IMG/VR virus record: IMGVR_UViG_3300010316_000005
Coordinates: 1-64,000 of that record
Origin: a virus
Length of the DNA: 64,000 nt
Reading direction: 5' to 3' (one strand)
In this document: positions 47,431-56,886 of the stretch, in pieces
Numbering within the stretch: the first letter of the stretch is position 1
Layout: each line of letters opens with the position of its first letter
The notes under the pieces: model-generated
Seen by the model: only the letters and a program-made list of their open reading frames with translations
Database searches by the model: none
Told to the model about the DNA's origin: nothing
Made by a program: the position numbers and the translations under genes

Positions 47431-48246
47431 ATGGATTACTACAAAATACTCGGTGTTCCTAGAGGATCATCTCAAGAGGACATTAAAGCAGCATATCGAA
47501 AACTGGCGCGGCAGCACCACCCCGACAGTGGAGGCAATGCAGAAGAGTTTAAGAAAGTCAGCGAAGCATACGAGACGTTAAAGGACGAATACAAGCGCAG
47601 TCAGTACGACGGGCCTGGGCCAAATCAGCAAACAAAAACACGTCCTGATGATTTCTGGACGCAAGACAAATATCACCATTTCGACATTAATGAGATATTT
47701 CGACAACAGAAAATGAAGAACCCAGACTTGACTGTACACGCCACTGTTGCGTTAAAGGATATAATCACAGGGTCAGACTTTATCATCGACTATCGTTTGG
47801 GGAGTGGCAAGCAAGAAACAATCAATGTAAAAATTCCAGCTGGCGCAAGACATGGTGATACTATCAAGTACGATAGCCTGGGTGATGACGCAAACGCTCG
47901 GTTTCCTCGAGGTGACCTATATGTCAAAGTTCAAATCGCAACGCACAAAGATTGGGTAAGGGACGGTAACAATCTTGCTACTAAAAAAAGCATAAATGTA
48001 TTTGACATTATGCTAGGTTGTGCTATAATAATAGAGACACTAGATAACAAGCGTGTTAGGTTAAACGTTCCCAAAGGTACTAAAGCAGGTACTATTTTAA
48101 GTATCGGTGGCTACGGAATACCTGACTTAAGAACACAAAAAAGAGGTAACTTGTATATTCAAATCGAACCTGAGATTCCAACTATCGTTGATGACGATGC
48201 TATCAAAAAGATACAAGAAATTAAAAGAATTATAGAGGAAAAATAA
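47431..48246 (+). CDS. DnaJ/CbpA-like co-chaperone
   Basis: 271 residues from ATG 47431. J domain [20 protein letters not shown] with H30-P31-D32, then a short linker and the C-terminal substrate-binding beta domain ([28 protein letters not shown]). The Cys-rich zinc region is missing, so it is class II (CbpA-like). It recruits host DnaK. An in-frame start at 47371 would lie inside the previous gene. It forms an operon with clpA. Confidence 0.9.
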   Translation: MDYYKILGVPRGSSQEDIKAAYRKLARQHHPDSGGNAEEFKKVSEAYETLKDEYKRSQYDGPGPNQQTKTRPDDFWTQDKYHHFDINEIFRQQKMKNPDLTVHATVALKDIITGSDFIIDYRLGSGKQETINVKIPAGARHGDTIKYDSLGDDANARFPRGDLYVKVQIATHKDWVRDGNNLATKKSINVFDIMLGCAIIIETLDNKRVRLNVPKGTKAGTILSIGGYGIPDLRTQKRGNLYIQIEPEIPTIVDDDAIKKIQEIKRIIEEK

Positions 48247-48248
48247 TA

Positions 48249-50495
48249 ATGGTTGAACCATCAAAAGAACTGCATTTAGTTTTCGACAAGGCAATTAGTG
48301 ATGCTCGCAAGTTAAAACACGACTACACGACCCTTGAACATTTGCTATATGCAATGCTCTGCGAAGAAGGATTTGTTAAAACACTAACTGATTTTGGTGC
48401 AGATTTAGATTACATTAAATCAAATCTCGAGCATCACTTAAAAACCAAGTGCGACGACATTACTTCAGACGAAGAAGTAGTAAATCCAAAAAAGACGCAA
48501 ACGTTAGAAAGAGTGCTCAATCGAGCCTTTACACAGGTATTGTTTGCCGGGCGCACTCATATGTCAACCAGCGACGTACTAATTAGTATGTTGTCTGAAA
48601 AACAATCCGTAGCAGTTTACTACCTCGAGTCAGGCAAAGTGAATAAAGCAGACTTTATGGCGTATGTTGACGCAGGCCTGGACAGCGAAGAAGTTGAAGA
48701 AGAAGAAATGAGCGTAGAGACTCGCAAGGCATTAAAGAACTTTACAGTTAACTTGAACGACGAAGTTAAGCGCAATAAGATCGATCCTGTTATTGGCCGC
48801 AACGAAGAACTAAATGCGCTGGCACTAGCACTCGGCCGCCGCAATAAAAACAACGTACTGATGGTAGGCGAGCCGGGCGTTGGTAAAACTGCCGTAGCAG
48901 AAGGTCTCGCTTGGAACATTGTAAACGGCACTGTTCCGGAATTCCTAAAAGATTACAAAGTTTATAACCTTGATATCGGTGCTATGCTCGCTGGGTCAAA
49001 GTATCGCGGCGACTTTGAAGAACGGTTTAAGCTAGTTCTACAGGCGTTGACTAAGCAAGGCAAAACAATTATGTTTGTTGACGAAGCGCACATGATGAGT
49101 GGCGCAGGTGCAGGCGGACAGAACTCTAGCAACGATCTTGCAAACATGCTAAAGCCCGCACTTACCAAAGGCGACTTGAAAGTTGTAGCATCAACTACTT
49201 GGGACGAGTATCGCAAGTACTTTGAAAAGGATCGCGCTCTTATGCGTCGATTCCAGCGTGTAACAATCGACGAGCCAGATGCTGAAACTACAAGAGAAAT
49301 TCTTAGAGGCATTAAAACATACTACGAAGAATTCCATTCTACAGAAATTACTGAAGAAGCTATAGTTGCAGCGGTAAAACTTAGTGTTAAATATCAGAGT
49401 GATAAGAAGCTGCCAGATAAGGCAATTGACTTAATTGACGTTGCGTGTTCTCGCTTTAAGTTAAACGATCAAGAAGAGAACAAGATTGTTACAGAAGAAA
49501 GCATTCAGTTTGAACTTGCTAAGATGCTCGGATTGCCAACTGAACAGATTGCAGAACGTGAAACTGACAATCTTGTAAACCTCGAAGAAAACCTTAAGAA
49601 GGTTGTATACGGACAGGATCAAGCAATTGAAAGCGTAGTTGACAAGATTCTTGTTAGCCAGGCTGGATTAAAAGCTGAGAATAAACCTGTTGGTAGCTTT
49701 GTGTTTATGGGCCCAACTGGTACAGGTAAAACTGAAACAGCAAAGCAGCTTGCTAAAAACCTCGGCGTAAAGCTTGTGCGCTTTGATATGAGTGAGTATA
49801 TGGAGAAGCATAGCGTTTCGAAATTTATTGGGTCGCCTCCAGGTTATGTCGGACACGAAGAAAATGGTGGCTTGTTAATCACTAAGCTACAAGAGAATCC
49901 AAACTGTATTCTACTGCTAGACGAGATTGAAAAAGCCCATCCTGATGTAAGTCAAATTCTTCTACAGCTAATGGACAACGGTAAAGTTACAGGATCCAAC
50001 GGCAAGGAAGCAGATGCTCGCAACTGTATTCTAATCCTTACAACTAACCTAGGCGCAAAGCAGTCGGAGAAAAATTCAATCGGATTCGGAAGCGATGAGT
50101 CTCAAGGCTACGACGACACAGAGTTTAAGAAATTCTTTGCTCCAGAGTTTAGAAACAGACTCGATGGTACCGTTACGTTTGCTAAAATGAGCAAGGAGAT
50201 TATGATGAAAATCGTTGGTAAGTTCTTGCTTGAACTCAAAGAAATGGTTACTGATAGAGATATTGATATCACTGTTACTGACGATGCACTTGACTATCTT
50301 GTAGACAAAGGTTATGATCCTAAGATGGGTGCGCGTCCATTGCAGCGTGTTATTGATAACGAAATCAAACGTCCTCTGTCAAGACAGATCCTGTTCGGCA
50401 ATCTTAAAAAAGGCGGCACGGTTGAAATCGGGTTTGTTGATAACAAACTAGTATTAAAGGCAGAAACTAAGAATGAAACCCAAGAAAGCCTCTAA
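48249..50495 (+). CDS. clpA: ClpA-like AAA+ unfoldase
   Basis: 748 residues (E. coli ClpA 758). N-domain, then two AAA+ modules: Walker A GEPGVGKT (207-214) with FVDEAHMM, and GPTGTGKT (488-495) with LLDEIEKAHP. No ClpB middle domain is seen. The loop I611-G612-F613 in NSIGFGSDES is the IG(F/L) tripeptide with which ClpA/ClpX dock on ClpP. ClpP is not seen in this window, so the protein may redirect host ClpP. Two nt separate it from the DnaJ gene. Confidence 0.93.
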   Translation: MVEPSKELHLVFDKAISDARKLKHDYTTLEHLLYAMLCEEGFVKTLTDFGADLDYIKSNLEHHLKTKCDDITSDEEVVNPKKTQTLERVLNRAFTQVLFAGRTHMSTSDVLISMLSEKQSVAVYYLESGKVNKADFMAYVDAGLDSEEVEEEEMSVETRKALKNFTVNLNDEVKRNKIDPVIGRNEELNALALALGRRNKNNVLMVGEPGVGKTAVAEGLAWNIVNGTVPEFLKDYKVYNLDIGAMLAGSKYRGDFEERFKLVLQALTKQGKTIMFVDEAHMMSGAGAGGQNSSNDLANMLKPALTKGDLKVVASTTWDEYRKYFEKDRALMRRFQRVTIDEPDAETTREILRGIKTYYEEFHSTEITEEAIVAAVKLSVKYQSDKKLPDKAIDLIDVACSRFKLNDQEENKIVTEESIQFELAKMLGLPTEQIAERETDNLVNLEENLKKVVYGQDQAIESVVDKILVSQAGLKAENKPVGSFVFMGPTGTGKTETAKQLAKNLGVKLVRFDMSEYMEKHSVSKFIGSPPGYVGHEENGGLLITKLQENPNCILLLDEIEKAHPDVSQILLQLMDNGKVTGSNGKEADARNCILILTTNLGAKQSEKNSIGFGSDESQGYDDTEFKKFFAPEFRNRLDGTVTFAKMSKEIMMKIVGKFLLELKEMVTDRDIDITVTDDALDYLVDKGYDPKMGARPLQRVIDNEIKRPLSRQILFGNLKKGGTVEIGFVDNKLVLKAETKNETQESL

Positions 50496-51216
50496 GTTAT
50501 TTTATAACTATTATGCTTATAAGATAAACATAGCAATGGATCTTTGTTTTATGTTCTCAAGCTATCACTCCTCCGGAAGGGGGCGTGATGGCGCTCGGGA
50601 GTTAATTGATACTTTTAGAGAACGTCTAAAGACTAAAAAATCATTTGAGCACCGGCGATGGAGTACTTTGCATAAAGTAACCAAGGAGTCAGTAAAACAG
50701 GCTGAGTTTATTTTAAGTTATTTAGATAATTACGAGTGCAAGACTCGCACAGAGTACGGACACCGTATGTCTATATTTACAAATGACGCAGTAGTAGTAG
50801 CTGCATTTAAAAAAGACCCTTATGGTCTTACTAAGGAAATCTACGAAGTAGATCCCGAGATCCGCGGGTTTCTTGAATTAAATCCAAAAACCTGTATTGT
50901 CAATGAGCCAACTGAATTTGAATTTAAGGTTTATTTAAAAGGACATCTTGATCCATCGTTTGCTAATTGGATCGATGGAAATCCAACCCAATGCAAAGTA
51001 GGCGATATTACACTGGGCAATATAAGAGAGCATGCCTGGATGGCAGGCAATTATATCTTTATTAAGAATAGAAAAATTCTAGACTTAGTAAATCTCATTA
51101 TCAGCCAAAATATTATCAAGATAGAGAATTTGATATACCTCGGTGATATTGATAAATACTTACATGACAACACAGAGCGAAACATTATTGACAACACAGA
51201 CTCACCCAATAGATAG
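50473..51216 (+). CDS. hypothetical protein
   Basis: 247 residues, overlapping the clpA end by 23 nt. It begins MKPKKASKLFYNYYAYKINI; a mid-region FTNDAVVVAAFKKDPYG and a C-terminal WMAGNYIFIKNRKILDL suggest an alpha/beta fold. No family recognised. The context next to ClpA/DnaJ does not define a job. Confidence 0.65.
   Translation: MKPKKASKLFYNYYAYKINIAMDLCFMFSSYHSSGRGRDGARELIDTFRERLKTKKSFEHRRWSTLHKVTKESVKQAEFILSYLDNYECKTRTEYGHRMSIFTNDAVVVAAFKKDPYGLTKEIYEVDPEIRGFLELNPKTCIVNEPTEFEFKVYLKGHLDPSFANWIDGNPTQCKVGDITLGNIREHAWMAGNYIFIKNRKILDLVNLIISQNIIKIENLIYLGDIDKYLHDNTERNIIDNTDSPNR
51151..51158 (+). promoter_or_regulatory. late promoter, start-codon proximal
   Basis: GATAAATA ending 5 nt before ATG 51164, so transcription by the T4 late rule would start on the A of ATG. 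Confidence 0.65.
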
Positions 51217-51505
51217 TTCTGAACTATCTGTAGTGGGCGACAAATATAAAGGAGACGGTTTCTACGGACGTAGTGACGGTCTCCATACTGTTCAATATTC
51301 TTATACAGAATTTACTGGATCAATCTATGTGGAAGCAACGTTAGCAACTGAGCCAACTGACAAAGATTGGTTTTCTGTTTTTACAACAACAGTTGAACAG
51401 GACGATGTAAGTGACATAATCAGTTTCACTGGTAACTACGTTTGGGTTAGAGCTCGCGCAGTTTATACTGATGGCACAATAAACAGTATAGTATTAAATC
51501 ATTAA
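51164..51505 (+). CDS. virion structural protein
   Basis: 113 residues from ATG 51164 (an in-frame ATG at 51143 lies upstream of the late promoter). Beta-rich: YSYTEFTGSIYVEATLATEP and ISFTGNYVWVRARAVYTDGT, a pattern I know from tail-associated proteins of marine T4-like phages. No ribosome site; possibly leaderless. Confidence 0.65.
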   Translation: MTTQSETLLTTQTHPIDSSELSVVGDKYKGDGFYGRSDGLHTVQYSYTEFTGSIYVEATLATEPTDKDWFSVFTTTVEQDDVSDIISFTGNYVWVRARAVYTDGTINSIVLNH

Positions 51506-51514
51506 GGCAGGTAT

Positions 51515-51757
51515 ATGAATCATTTCGTAAGAGTAATTTTTGACAGTAGAGAAAATTTCACAGAGCAGCTAGACGAATCGGTTTTTCCGACACAGTCTCT
51601 TTTGGAAACGGCAGACGGCCGTCCTGTTATAGAAATTCCGCTACCAAAGGCGCTGTCAGAAGAAGAGTCAGATGAGTTTGCTGATCGTTTAATCAATTAT
51701 ATGATTGAACAAGGTCACAATGACTTTGACGTAGAAATATCAATGGATGAAGAATAA
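51515..51757 (+). CDS. hypothetical late protein
   Basis: 80 residues, acidic. HFVRVIFDSRENFTEQLDES then a C-terminal helix and strand. AAGGCAGG lies upstream. It shares a base with the next start. Confidence 0.55.
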   Translation: MNHFVRVIFDSRENFTEQLDESVFPTQSLLETADGRPVIEIPLPKALSEEESDEFADRLINYMIEQGHNDFDVEISMDEE

Positions 51758-52086
51758 TGCGTATTGAAGACTTAGAAGCAATGAATCAAGAACTGTCGTT
51801 TAACTTAGTCGACGACATGGCAATCTATATGAGAAATGACCCCAACTTTTATAGAAAGTCATTTTTCCCAGCATTGCAGCGCATGAAGGAAATGTACCAC
51901 AAGGGCGAAGAGTACGATCCAGCTAAGGAACTAGGACCAATGGTTAACAAAGCTGCTAAAAATTATTGTAAGAAATTTAAGATCCCAAGACGTCCAGAGG
52001 ATCTATTTGGCGACGACGACCAGCAAGAGTTAATTAAAAAAATATATAGCGAAGAGATGGCCAACATCAAACAGGATGTATACTAA
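51757..52086 (+). CDS. conserved marine T4-like phage protein
   Basis: 109 residues, helical. MRIEDLEAMNQELSFNLVDD, MAIYMRNDPNFYRKSFFPAL and YCKKFKIPRRPEDLFGDDDQ recur in marine T4-like phages as I recall. Role unknown; late operon. Confidence 0.65.
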   Translation: MRIEDLEAMNQELSFNLVDDMAIYMRNDPNFYRKSFFPALQRMKEMYHKGEEYDPAKELGPMVNKAAKNYCKKFKIPRRPEDLFGDDDQQELIKKIYSEEMANIKQDVY

Positions 52087-53222
52087 TGCGATTTTTAGAG
52101 TTTAACCAAACACTTACCGAAAAGAAGTTAGGCAGGGCCTTTAATCACTTAGAGGACCTTGTTTTCTTTCACGGTGTAAGTGGAGCAATTGAAGCTCTAG
52201 AACATTTAAAAGACTTTTCTTCAGAAGAAGGGTCAAATTCAATTCGCATGAAGTGGGACGGTAATCCACAGATATATTGGGGCAGAGAGCAAGCAGGCGG
52301 GCCACTAGTGCTAGTAGGTCACAACGCATGGTCGCGCGGTGCTATAGCCAAAAGCAAAGAAGAGATTGTTGACTTTATTGTTAACCAAAGTGGCAACGCT
52401 AAGTCAGAAGAAGAAGTAGCTGCTAGAAAAGAATTCGCAAACACATTCGCAAGTTTGTATGATTTGTTTGATCGCGCTACCCCAAGTAATTTTGAAGGCT
52501 ACGTTTACGCAGATGGATTGTTTTTAAATCCTCCAGAGCTAAAAGATGGCGTGTATACGTTTTGTCCGAACCCTAAATCACAAACTTGCTATCATGTTAA
52601 ACAAAGTAGCGAGTTAGGCAAGCAGATTGCTAAAGCACAAGTGATGGTTGTAGGACATGCGTTCTTCCCAGAATTTGGAATGCCAGATGACCAGCAGAAG
52701 CCAAAGACAAAGTTTAACGAATTCAACAATGTTCCAGAACTAATTGTTCTAGGTCCAGTATACAACACTACTCCAGTAAAAGTCGATACATCAGAGATTG
52801 ATGAAATCGAGGCTTACGCCAAACAACATGCAGGCGAAATAGAAAAGTTTCTAGCAAGTGTTGCTGGACTCAGTGACTTAAAGAATATCATCTACACTTA
52901 CGTAAACCAAACAGCCAAAGCCAAACAACTCGATAGCCTAAGTGCTGCGCATTTCTTTGACTGGGTTAAAAACAGCAGAGTTAGTGACAATAAGCAAAAG
53001 AAGATTTACGAACTTAATCAACAACAAAACAATGTAATGGACGTAATCTTTACATTAGTTAAAAGAATTCAAGCAGCTAAAGATCATGTTATTGATCAGG
53101 TAGAGGGCGAGCAAGGCGACATTTGGGATACTAATGGCGAGGGAAGAGTTCGTTATGCTGGAGATGATAAACAACACGGACACGTTAAACTTGTCCCACG
53201 AAAAAGATGGACACCGAGCTAA
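52086..53222 (+). CDS. conserved phage protein with a ligase-like KxDG motif
   Basis: 378 residues. SIRMKWDGNPQIYWG at about 52-66 resembles the K-x-DG motif of covalent nucleotidyltransferases (ligases, capping enzymes). Later EGYVYADGLF and HVKLVPRKRW could be motifs IV and V. I believe this belongs to an uncharacterised family (DUF6267-like). If the motif is real, it may be an RNA/DNA end-modifying enzyme. It is followed by a nucleotidylyltransferase-domain gene that starts in its stop codon. Confidence 0.6.
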   Translation: MRFLEFNQTLTEKKLGRAFNHLEDLVFFHGVSGAIEALEHLKDFSSEEGSNSIRMKWDGNPQIYWGREQAGGPLVLVGHNAWSRGAIAKSKEEIVDFIVNQSGNAKSEEEVAARKEFANTFASLYDLFDRATPSNFEGYVYADGLFLNPPELKDGVYTFCPNPKSQTCYHVKQSSELGKQIAKAQVMVVGHAFFPEFGMPDDQQKPKTKFNEFNNVPELIVLGPVYNTTPVKVDTSEIDEIEAYAKQHAGEIEKFLASVAGLSDLKNIIYTYVNQTAKAKQLDSLSAAHFFDWVKNSRVSDNKQKKIYELNQQQNNVMDVIFTLVKRIQAAKDHVIDQVEGEQGDIWDTNGEGRVRYAGDDKQHGHVKLVPRKRWTPS

Positions 53223-54295
53223 TGATATTAAGACAACTTTTTGAATCAAACGAAACTGTAGGTTTAATCTTTGGAAGATTTAATCCGCCTCACAAGGGGC
53301 ATAAAGCAGCTTGGGAAATGATGGCAAAGAATAATGCTTGGTACGTCGGAACAAATAAGTCAACACAAGGTCCAAAAGATCCACTCCCGTATGATGTTAA
53401 AATTAAAGCAATGGAAACTATTTGGCCAGAAGTAGCAAAGCATATCGTTCCTCACCAAAGCTGGTTAACACTTGCTAGTGAAATCTATAAGAAGCACGGC
53501 AGTGTTACACTAAATGTATACACAGACGAAGCATGGGTTATAAAAGCGTTGAATCAATACAACGGAGTTAAGAAACCAGACGGGCACGGCTTCTATGATT
53601 TCAAAGACATTGTAAGTGTCCAGACTCCTCGTTTAAGTTCAGCAACGGCACTTCGAAAAGCAGTAGCAGATGATGACCGAGATGCATTTGCCGATGCAGC
53701 AGGCGTTCCTGCTGACACACCTGTAGCAGGTACTCCGTTCTTTGACTTAGTAGCACAACACTTAGGACAATACAAAAAAGAGTCAGCAGTAGCGGAAACT
53801 CCAAAAGACGAAGTAATAGCTAAGATTGTGCCAAAGCAAAAAGAAAGAATGATCGATAAGGTATTAAAATATCTAGACGCTAAAATAAACTCAGATACTG
53901 ATAAAAAGAAAACTATAGACAGTCACGCTTTTGACATTGGTCAAGAAGTTAGGCTAGATCAAATTGGTCTTACTCCAAGGACACTAGCAAAAGCATACAA
54001 ACAAGCTACCGGAATACCGGCATCAACTTACGAAAATGAAGTAGAGGAAGGTATGCCGCCTGCAGGTACAAAGGTCACTGTTGCTGTTAAAGACAAGACT
54101 ATTGGAACATTTGATCTACCACCTGATGCAGAACCACATCATGTAAATATTATGCTCAAAAAGATGGCAAAGATGATACCATTGCCGGAACTAGAGCGCA
54201 TAAGCATTTCAAGAAAAATTGCATCAGGCAAAGCAGCTAACTGGCAAGGTGTTGACTTTCAACCGCAGAGCAGTCGTCCGAAAGGAATGACATAA
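53222..54295 (+). CDS. nucleotidylyltransferase-domain protein
   Basis: 357 residues from ATG 53222 (TAATG overlap). The N-terminal 170 residues are a HxGH-type nucleotidylyltransferase: VGLIFGRFNPPHKGHKAAWE and a C-terminal signature LSSATALRKAV like the ISSTxLR motif of NMNAT enzymes. The rest is Lys-rich, with EVRLDQIGLTPRTLAKAYKQ. It may be a two-domain structural or DNA-associated enzyme; the substrate is not known. Confidence 0.7.
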   Translation: MILRQLFESNETVGLIFGRFNPPHKGHKAAWEMMAKNNAWYVGTNKSTQGPKDPLPYDVKIKAMETIWPEVAKHIVPHQSWLTLASEIYKKHGSVTLNVYTDEAWVIKALNQYNGVKKPDGHGFYDFKDIVSVQTPRLSSATALRKAVADDDRDAFADAAGVPADTPVAGTPFFDLVAQHLGQYKKESAVAETPKDEVIAKIVPKQKERMIDKVLKYLDAKINSDTDKKKTIDSHAFDIGQEVRLDQIGLTPRTLAKAYKQATGIPASTYENEVEEGMPPAGTKVTVAVKDKTIGTFDLPPDAEPHHVNIMLKKMAKMIPLPELERISISRKIASGKAANWQGVDFQPQSSRPKGMT

Positions 54296-54513
54296 TGGAT
54301 TTAGGTGAACTTAAAAAGCTAGCTGGCATTACGAATGAGTTCCATGGGTATAAGCCAGTTGAAGAAAACATCTCAGTTACAGGAACTGAGAAGCGCAGAA
54401 TAGAAAAAGAAAAAGGAATCGAGCCCGGCGCAGACGAATGGTTTAAGCTTTGGTTTTCTCTTCCTGGACTAACAGGACAGCATACTCCTGCTTTTAGAGG
54501 ACGTAAAAAATAA
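54295..54513 (+). CDS. small late protein with ELKKLAGI motif
   Basis: 72 residues starting MDLGELKKLAGI. A similar short motif (DFAALAGIVTEGK) occurs in the 57542 gene. The motif may be an interaction or maturation signal shared by prohead or neck proteins. C-terminal part is basic. Unknown role. Confidence 0.6.
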   Translation: MDLGELKKLAGITNEFHGYKPVEENISVTGTEKRRIEKEKGIEPGADEWFKLWFSLPGLTGQHTPAFRGRKK

Positions 54514-55853
54514 TGAAGATGAATGAAATTGATTGCTGGAAGGGTTATAAAAAGCAAGGTACAAAAAAAGGCAAGAATGGAAAGCGTGTAAATAACTGCG
54601 TCAAAGAAGATGGCCGTATTGTCAAAGGGGTTAACACCACAGTTGATGTAGGTGTTAACGAAATTCCTCGCCAGGCAGAGAAGTTCGGTAATAAAGTATC
54701 CAAGGACGGGTATCCTCCTAGTATGTCTCCTATTGTAAAGCCTAAGGCAACAACTGTCAAGGAAAATAATAGTCCAAGATACACTGCTTATGAATGGGCA
54801 CTTATAGAAGGCGGACATGTGCTAGACAAGCCGACGCCGAGTATTTCGGCACTAGCAAAGAAGCACAATGTTAGTACCGGAACTATTTTAAAACAGCTTG
54901 AAAAAGGCATCGAAGTGGAATACGAGCATACTAGTGATTTTGACATTGCTAAAGAAATTGCACTAGATCATCTATCAGAATTTCCTGACTATTACACTAG
55001 ACTAAAAAAAGCAGAAACAGAAAGCGTAAGAGAGTTTCGCAAGGCAGGCGACTTATTTGCTGCACTAACTGAGGGCGTTATAGTACAGCTCGAGCGCGGC
55101 GATGATATGGATATACTGCACTTCAGAGATTCGAAGAAGCCAGGTCGTGTAGAAGTGCGCGGCAAGAAGGGTTATGAAGCTGGAGGCTATGATCCTAAGG
55201 ATCCGTTGCACCAAACATTAGACAAGCTAGGCAAAGCTGCTAATATCTCAGATTTAATGAATGGCGAAAAGATTGCTATCAATCCTCATCATCCGCATGG
55301 TAAACGTGCATTAGACACAGCACAAAAGGTTATGAGCGAAGAAGAGGGCGCACAGCCCATTACTCCGCCACTACTTAAAAAGCTAGAGTTTCACATTGAC
55401 AAAATGTTTGCTAGCCTCGGAATGGACGTTGAGTTTACTAGACACTTTCTTGATCGCGTAAATGATCCTAGAAATCAAAGACAAATAACTGTACAAGAGC
55501 TAGCTAGACTATTTAAAGAAACATATCGCAAGTGGGGCAAAAAGATTTCTCAAATGGGGCCGGATGCACAAGCTGTTATTAAAGATATGCAAACTGATAT
55601 TAACTTGCCGTTTGTACTAAACTGGGACAAGCAGAACCAACAACTTGATTTAGTTGCTAAAACAATTATGCGCAAGAAGAATTTTACAACGCCGAATCAG
55701 CAGCTTCCATTAGAAAACACTGCTAACGAAAAGGCTCCTCCGGGTAGAGAAAAGCAAGTCAAAAAACTTAAAGGCAAGTTTGATGACCCGGGCGCACCAT
55801 ATGCTATAGCGTGGGCGCAGCACAACAAGAGCGGGAAACCTAAGAAAAAATGA
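54513..55853 (+). CDS. conserved late protein with DUF5661-like region
   Basis: 446 residues. The N-terminal CWKGYKKQGTKKGKNGKRVN, a DUF5661-like block (HNVSTGTILKQLEKGIEVEY, EIALDHLSEFPDYYTRLKKA), and a C-terminal region (FTRHFLDRVNDPRNQRQITV, PFVLNWDKQNQQLDLV) of a family found in marine T4-like phages. It ends in a DDPGAPYAIAWAQHNKSG motif. Function unknown; probably virion-associated. Confidence 0.65.
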   Translation: MKMNEIDCWKGYKKQGTKKGKNGKRVNNCVKEDGRIVKGVNTTVDVGVNEIPRQAEKFGNKVSKDGYPPSMSPIVKPKATTVKENNSPRYTAYEWALIEGGHVLDKPTPSISALAKKHNVSTGTILKQLEKGIEVEYEHTSDFDIAKEIALDHLSEFPDYYTRLKKAETESVREFRKAGDLFAALTEGVIVQLERGDDMDILHFRDSKKPGRVEVRGKKGYEAGGYDPKDPLHQTLDKLGKAANISDLMNGEKIAINPHHPHGKRALDTAQKVMSEEEGAQPITPPLLKKLEFHIDKMFASLGMDVEFTRHFLDRVNDPRNQRQITVQELARLFKETYRKWGKKISQMGPDAQAVIKDMQTDINLPFVLNWDKQNQQLDLVAKTIMRKKNFTTPNQQLPLENTANEKAPPGREKQVKKLKGKFDDPGAPYAIAWAQHNKSGKPKKK

Positions 55854-56683
55854 GCAACTTGATATTATCAGCAATAGAATTTAATAGAATTTTCCCAAGG
55901 GCGTTTAATCCACGAATAATTTATCGAGAGATAGAAGAAAAATTTCCGCGCTATGGCGTAACAACACCAGTGCGGATTGCAGGATTCTTATCACAAGTAG
56001 GTCACGAATCCGGGGGCTTTTCGCTCAAAGAAGAAAACTTAAACTATTCAGCAAAGGGGTTACGCTCAACATTTGGAAAATATTTTAGAAGTGTTAACGC
56101 GGACAACTATGCCAGACAGCCTGAAAAGATCGCTAACTATGTATACGCAAATAGAATGGGCAACGGTACTCCATCTAGCGGCGATGGATGGAAATATAGA
56201 GGTCGTGGATTTATACAGTTAACTGGCAAAAACAACTATACTCTATTTGCTAGAGATATGGAACTGACCATCGATGAAGCTATTGAATATCTAGAATCAA
56301 CTGAAGGCGCAGTTGAGAGCGCCCTATGGTTTTGGAATCGCAATAGACTAAATCTATATGCTGACAAACGAGATGTACGTGGAATGACCAGACGCATTAA
56401 TGGAGGCTACAACGGCATTGATGATCGAATCAGTCACTGGAATCATTTACTTAATGTATTAAAAGACGATAGCTCTGTGCGAGAAAACCGAGTTAGTAAT
56501 ATTGTACTTAAACTAGGTTCAAGAGGAAATGAAGTTGCTAAGATGCAAAGAGCACTAGGATTGACAGCAGATGGAAGATTTGGCCCTAACACCGAAGCAG
56601 CCGTTAAAAGCTTTCAAAGAGCAAATCAATTAATTGTAGACGGCGTAGCTGGACCAAACACACTAAGAAGGATATATAGATAA
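55850..56683 (+). CDS. GH19 endolysin with peptidoglycan-binding domain
   Basis: 277 residues. Catalytic domain of GH19 chitinase/lysozyme type: VGHESGGFSLKEEN with Glu53 and Glu62 as likely acid and base, then RGRGFIQLTGKNNY. From about 215 a peptidoglycan-binding domain (LGSRGNEVAKMQRAL, DGRFGPNTEAAVKSFQ). It cleaves peptidoglycan glycan strands. No signal peptide, so a holin is needed for export, in line with the candidate at 46997. It could also be a tail-borne lysozyme. Confidence 0.9.
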   Translation: MSNLILSAIEFNRIFPRAFNPRIIYREIEEKFPRYGVTTPVRIAGFLSQVGHESGGFSLKEENLNYSAKGLRSTFGKYFRSVNADNYARQPEKIANYVYANRMGNGTPSSGDGWKYRGRGFIQLTGKNNYTLFARDMELTIDEAIEYLESTEGAVESALWFWNRNRLNLYADKRDVRGMTRRINGGYNGIDDRISHWNHLLNVLKDDSSVRENRVSNIVLKLGSRGNEVAKMQRALGLTADGRFGPNTEAAVKSFQRANQLIVDGVAGPNTLRRIYR

Positions 56684-56862
56684 TGAAGATTAACGATATC
56701 ATACAAGAGACTACAAGTGCAGGTGCAGTAGCAACAGTAGCAGCGCCAGTTGGCAAATTACAAAAACGCAATAATATGTACAACAGCGATGGCACAATGA
56801 AGAATGCCTTAGATCAAGATAACATTCTCTCTAATGGCAAGCCGAAAAAAAAGAAAAGATAA
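56683..56862 (+). CDS. small conserved late protein
   Basis: 59 residues starting in the endolysin stop (TAATG): MKINDIIQETTSAGAVATVA then a basic tail (NGKPKKKKR). Related small proteins with TTSxGAVATV segments are common in marine T4-like phages. Role unknown. Confidence 0.65.
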   Translation: MKINDIIQETTSAGAVATVAAPVGKLQKRNNMYNSDGTMKNALDQDNILSNGKPKKKKR

Positions 56863-56865
56863 ATA
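56858..56865 (+). promoter_or_regulatory. late promoter
   Basis: GATAAATA overlapping the previous stop, 21 nt before ATG 56887. Confidence 0.65.
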
Positions 56866-56886
56866 CGTTAACTCCGGAGATAACAA

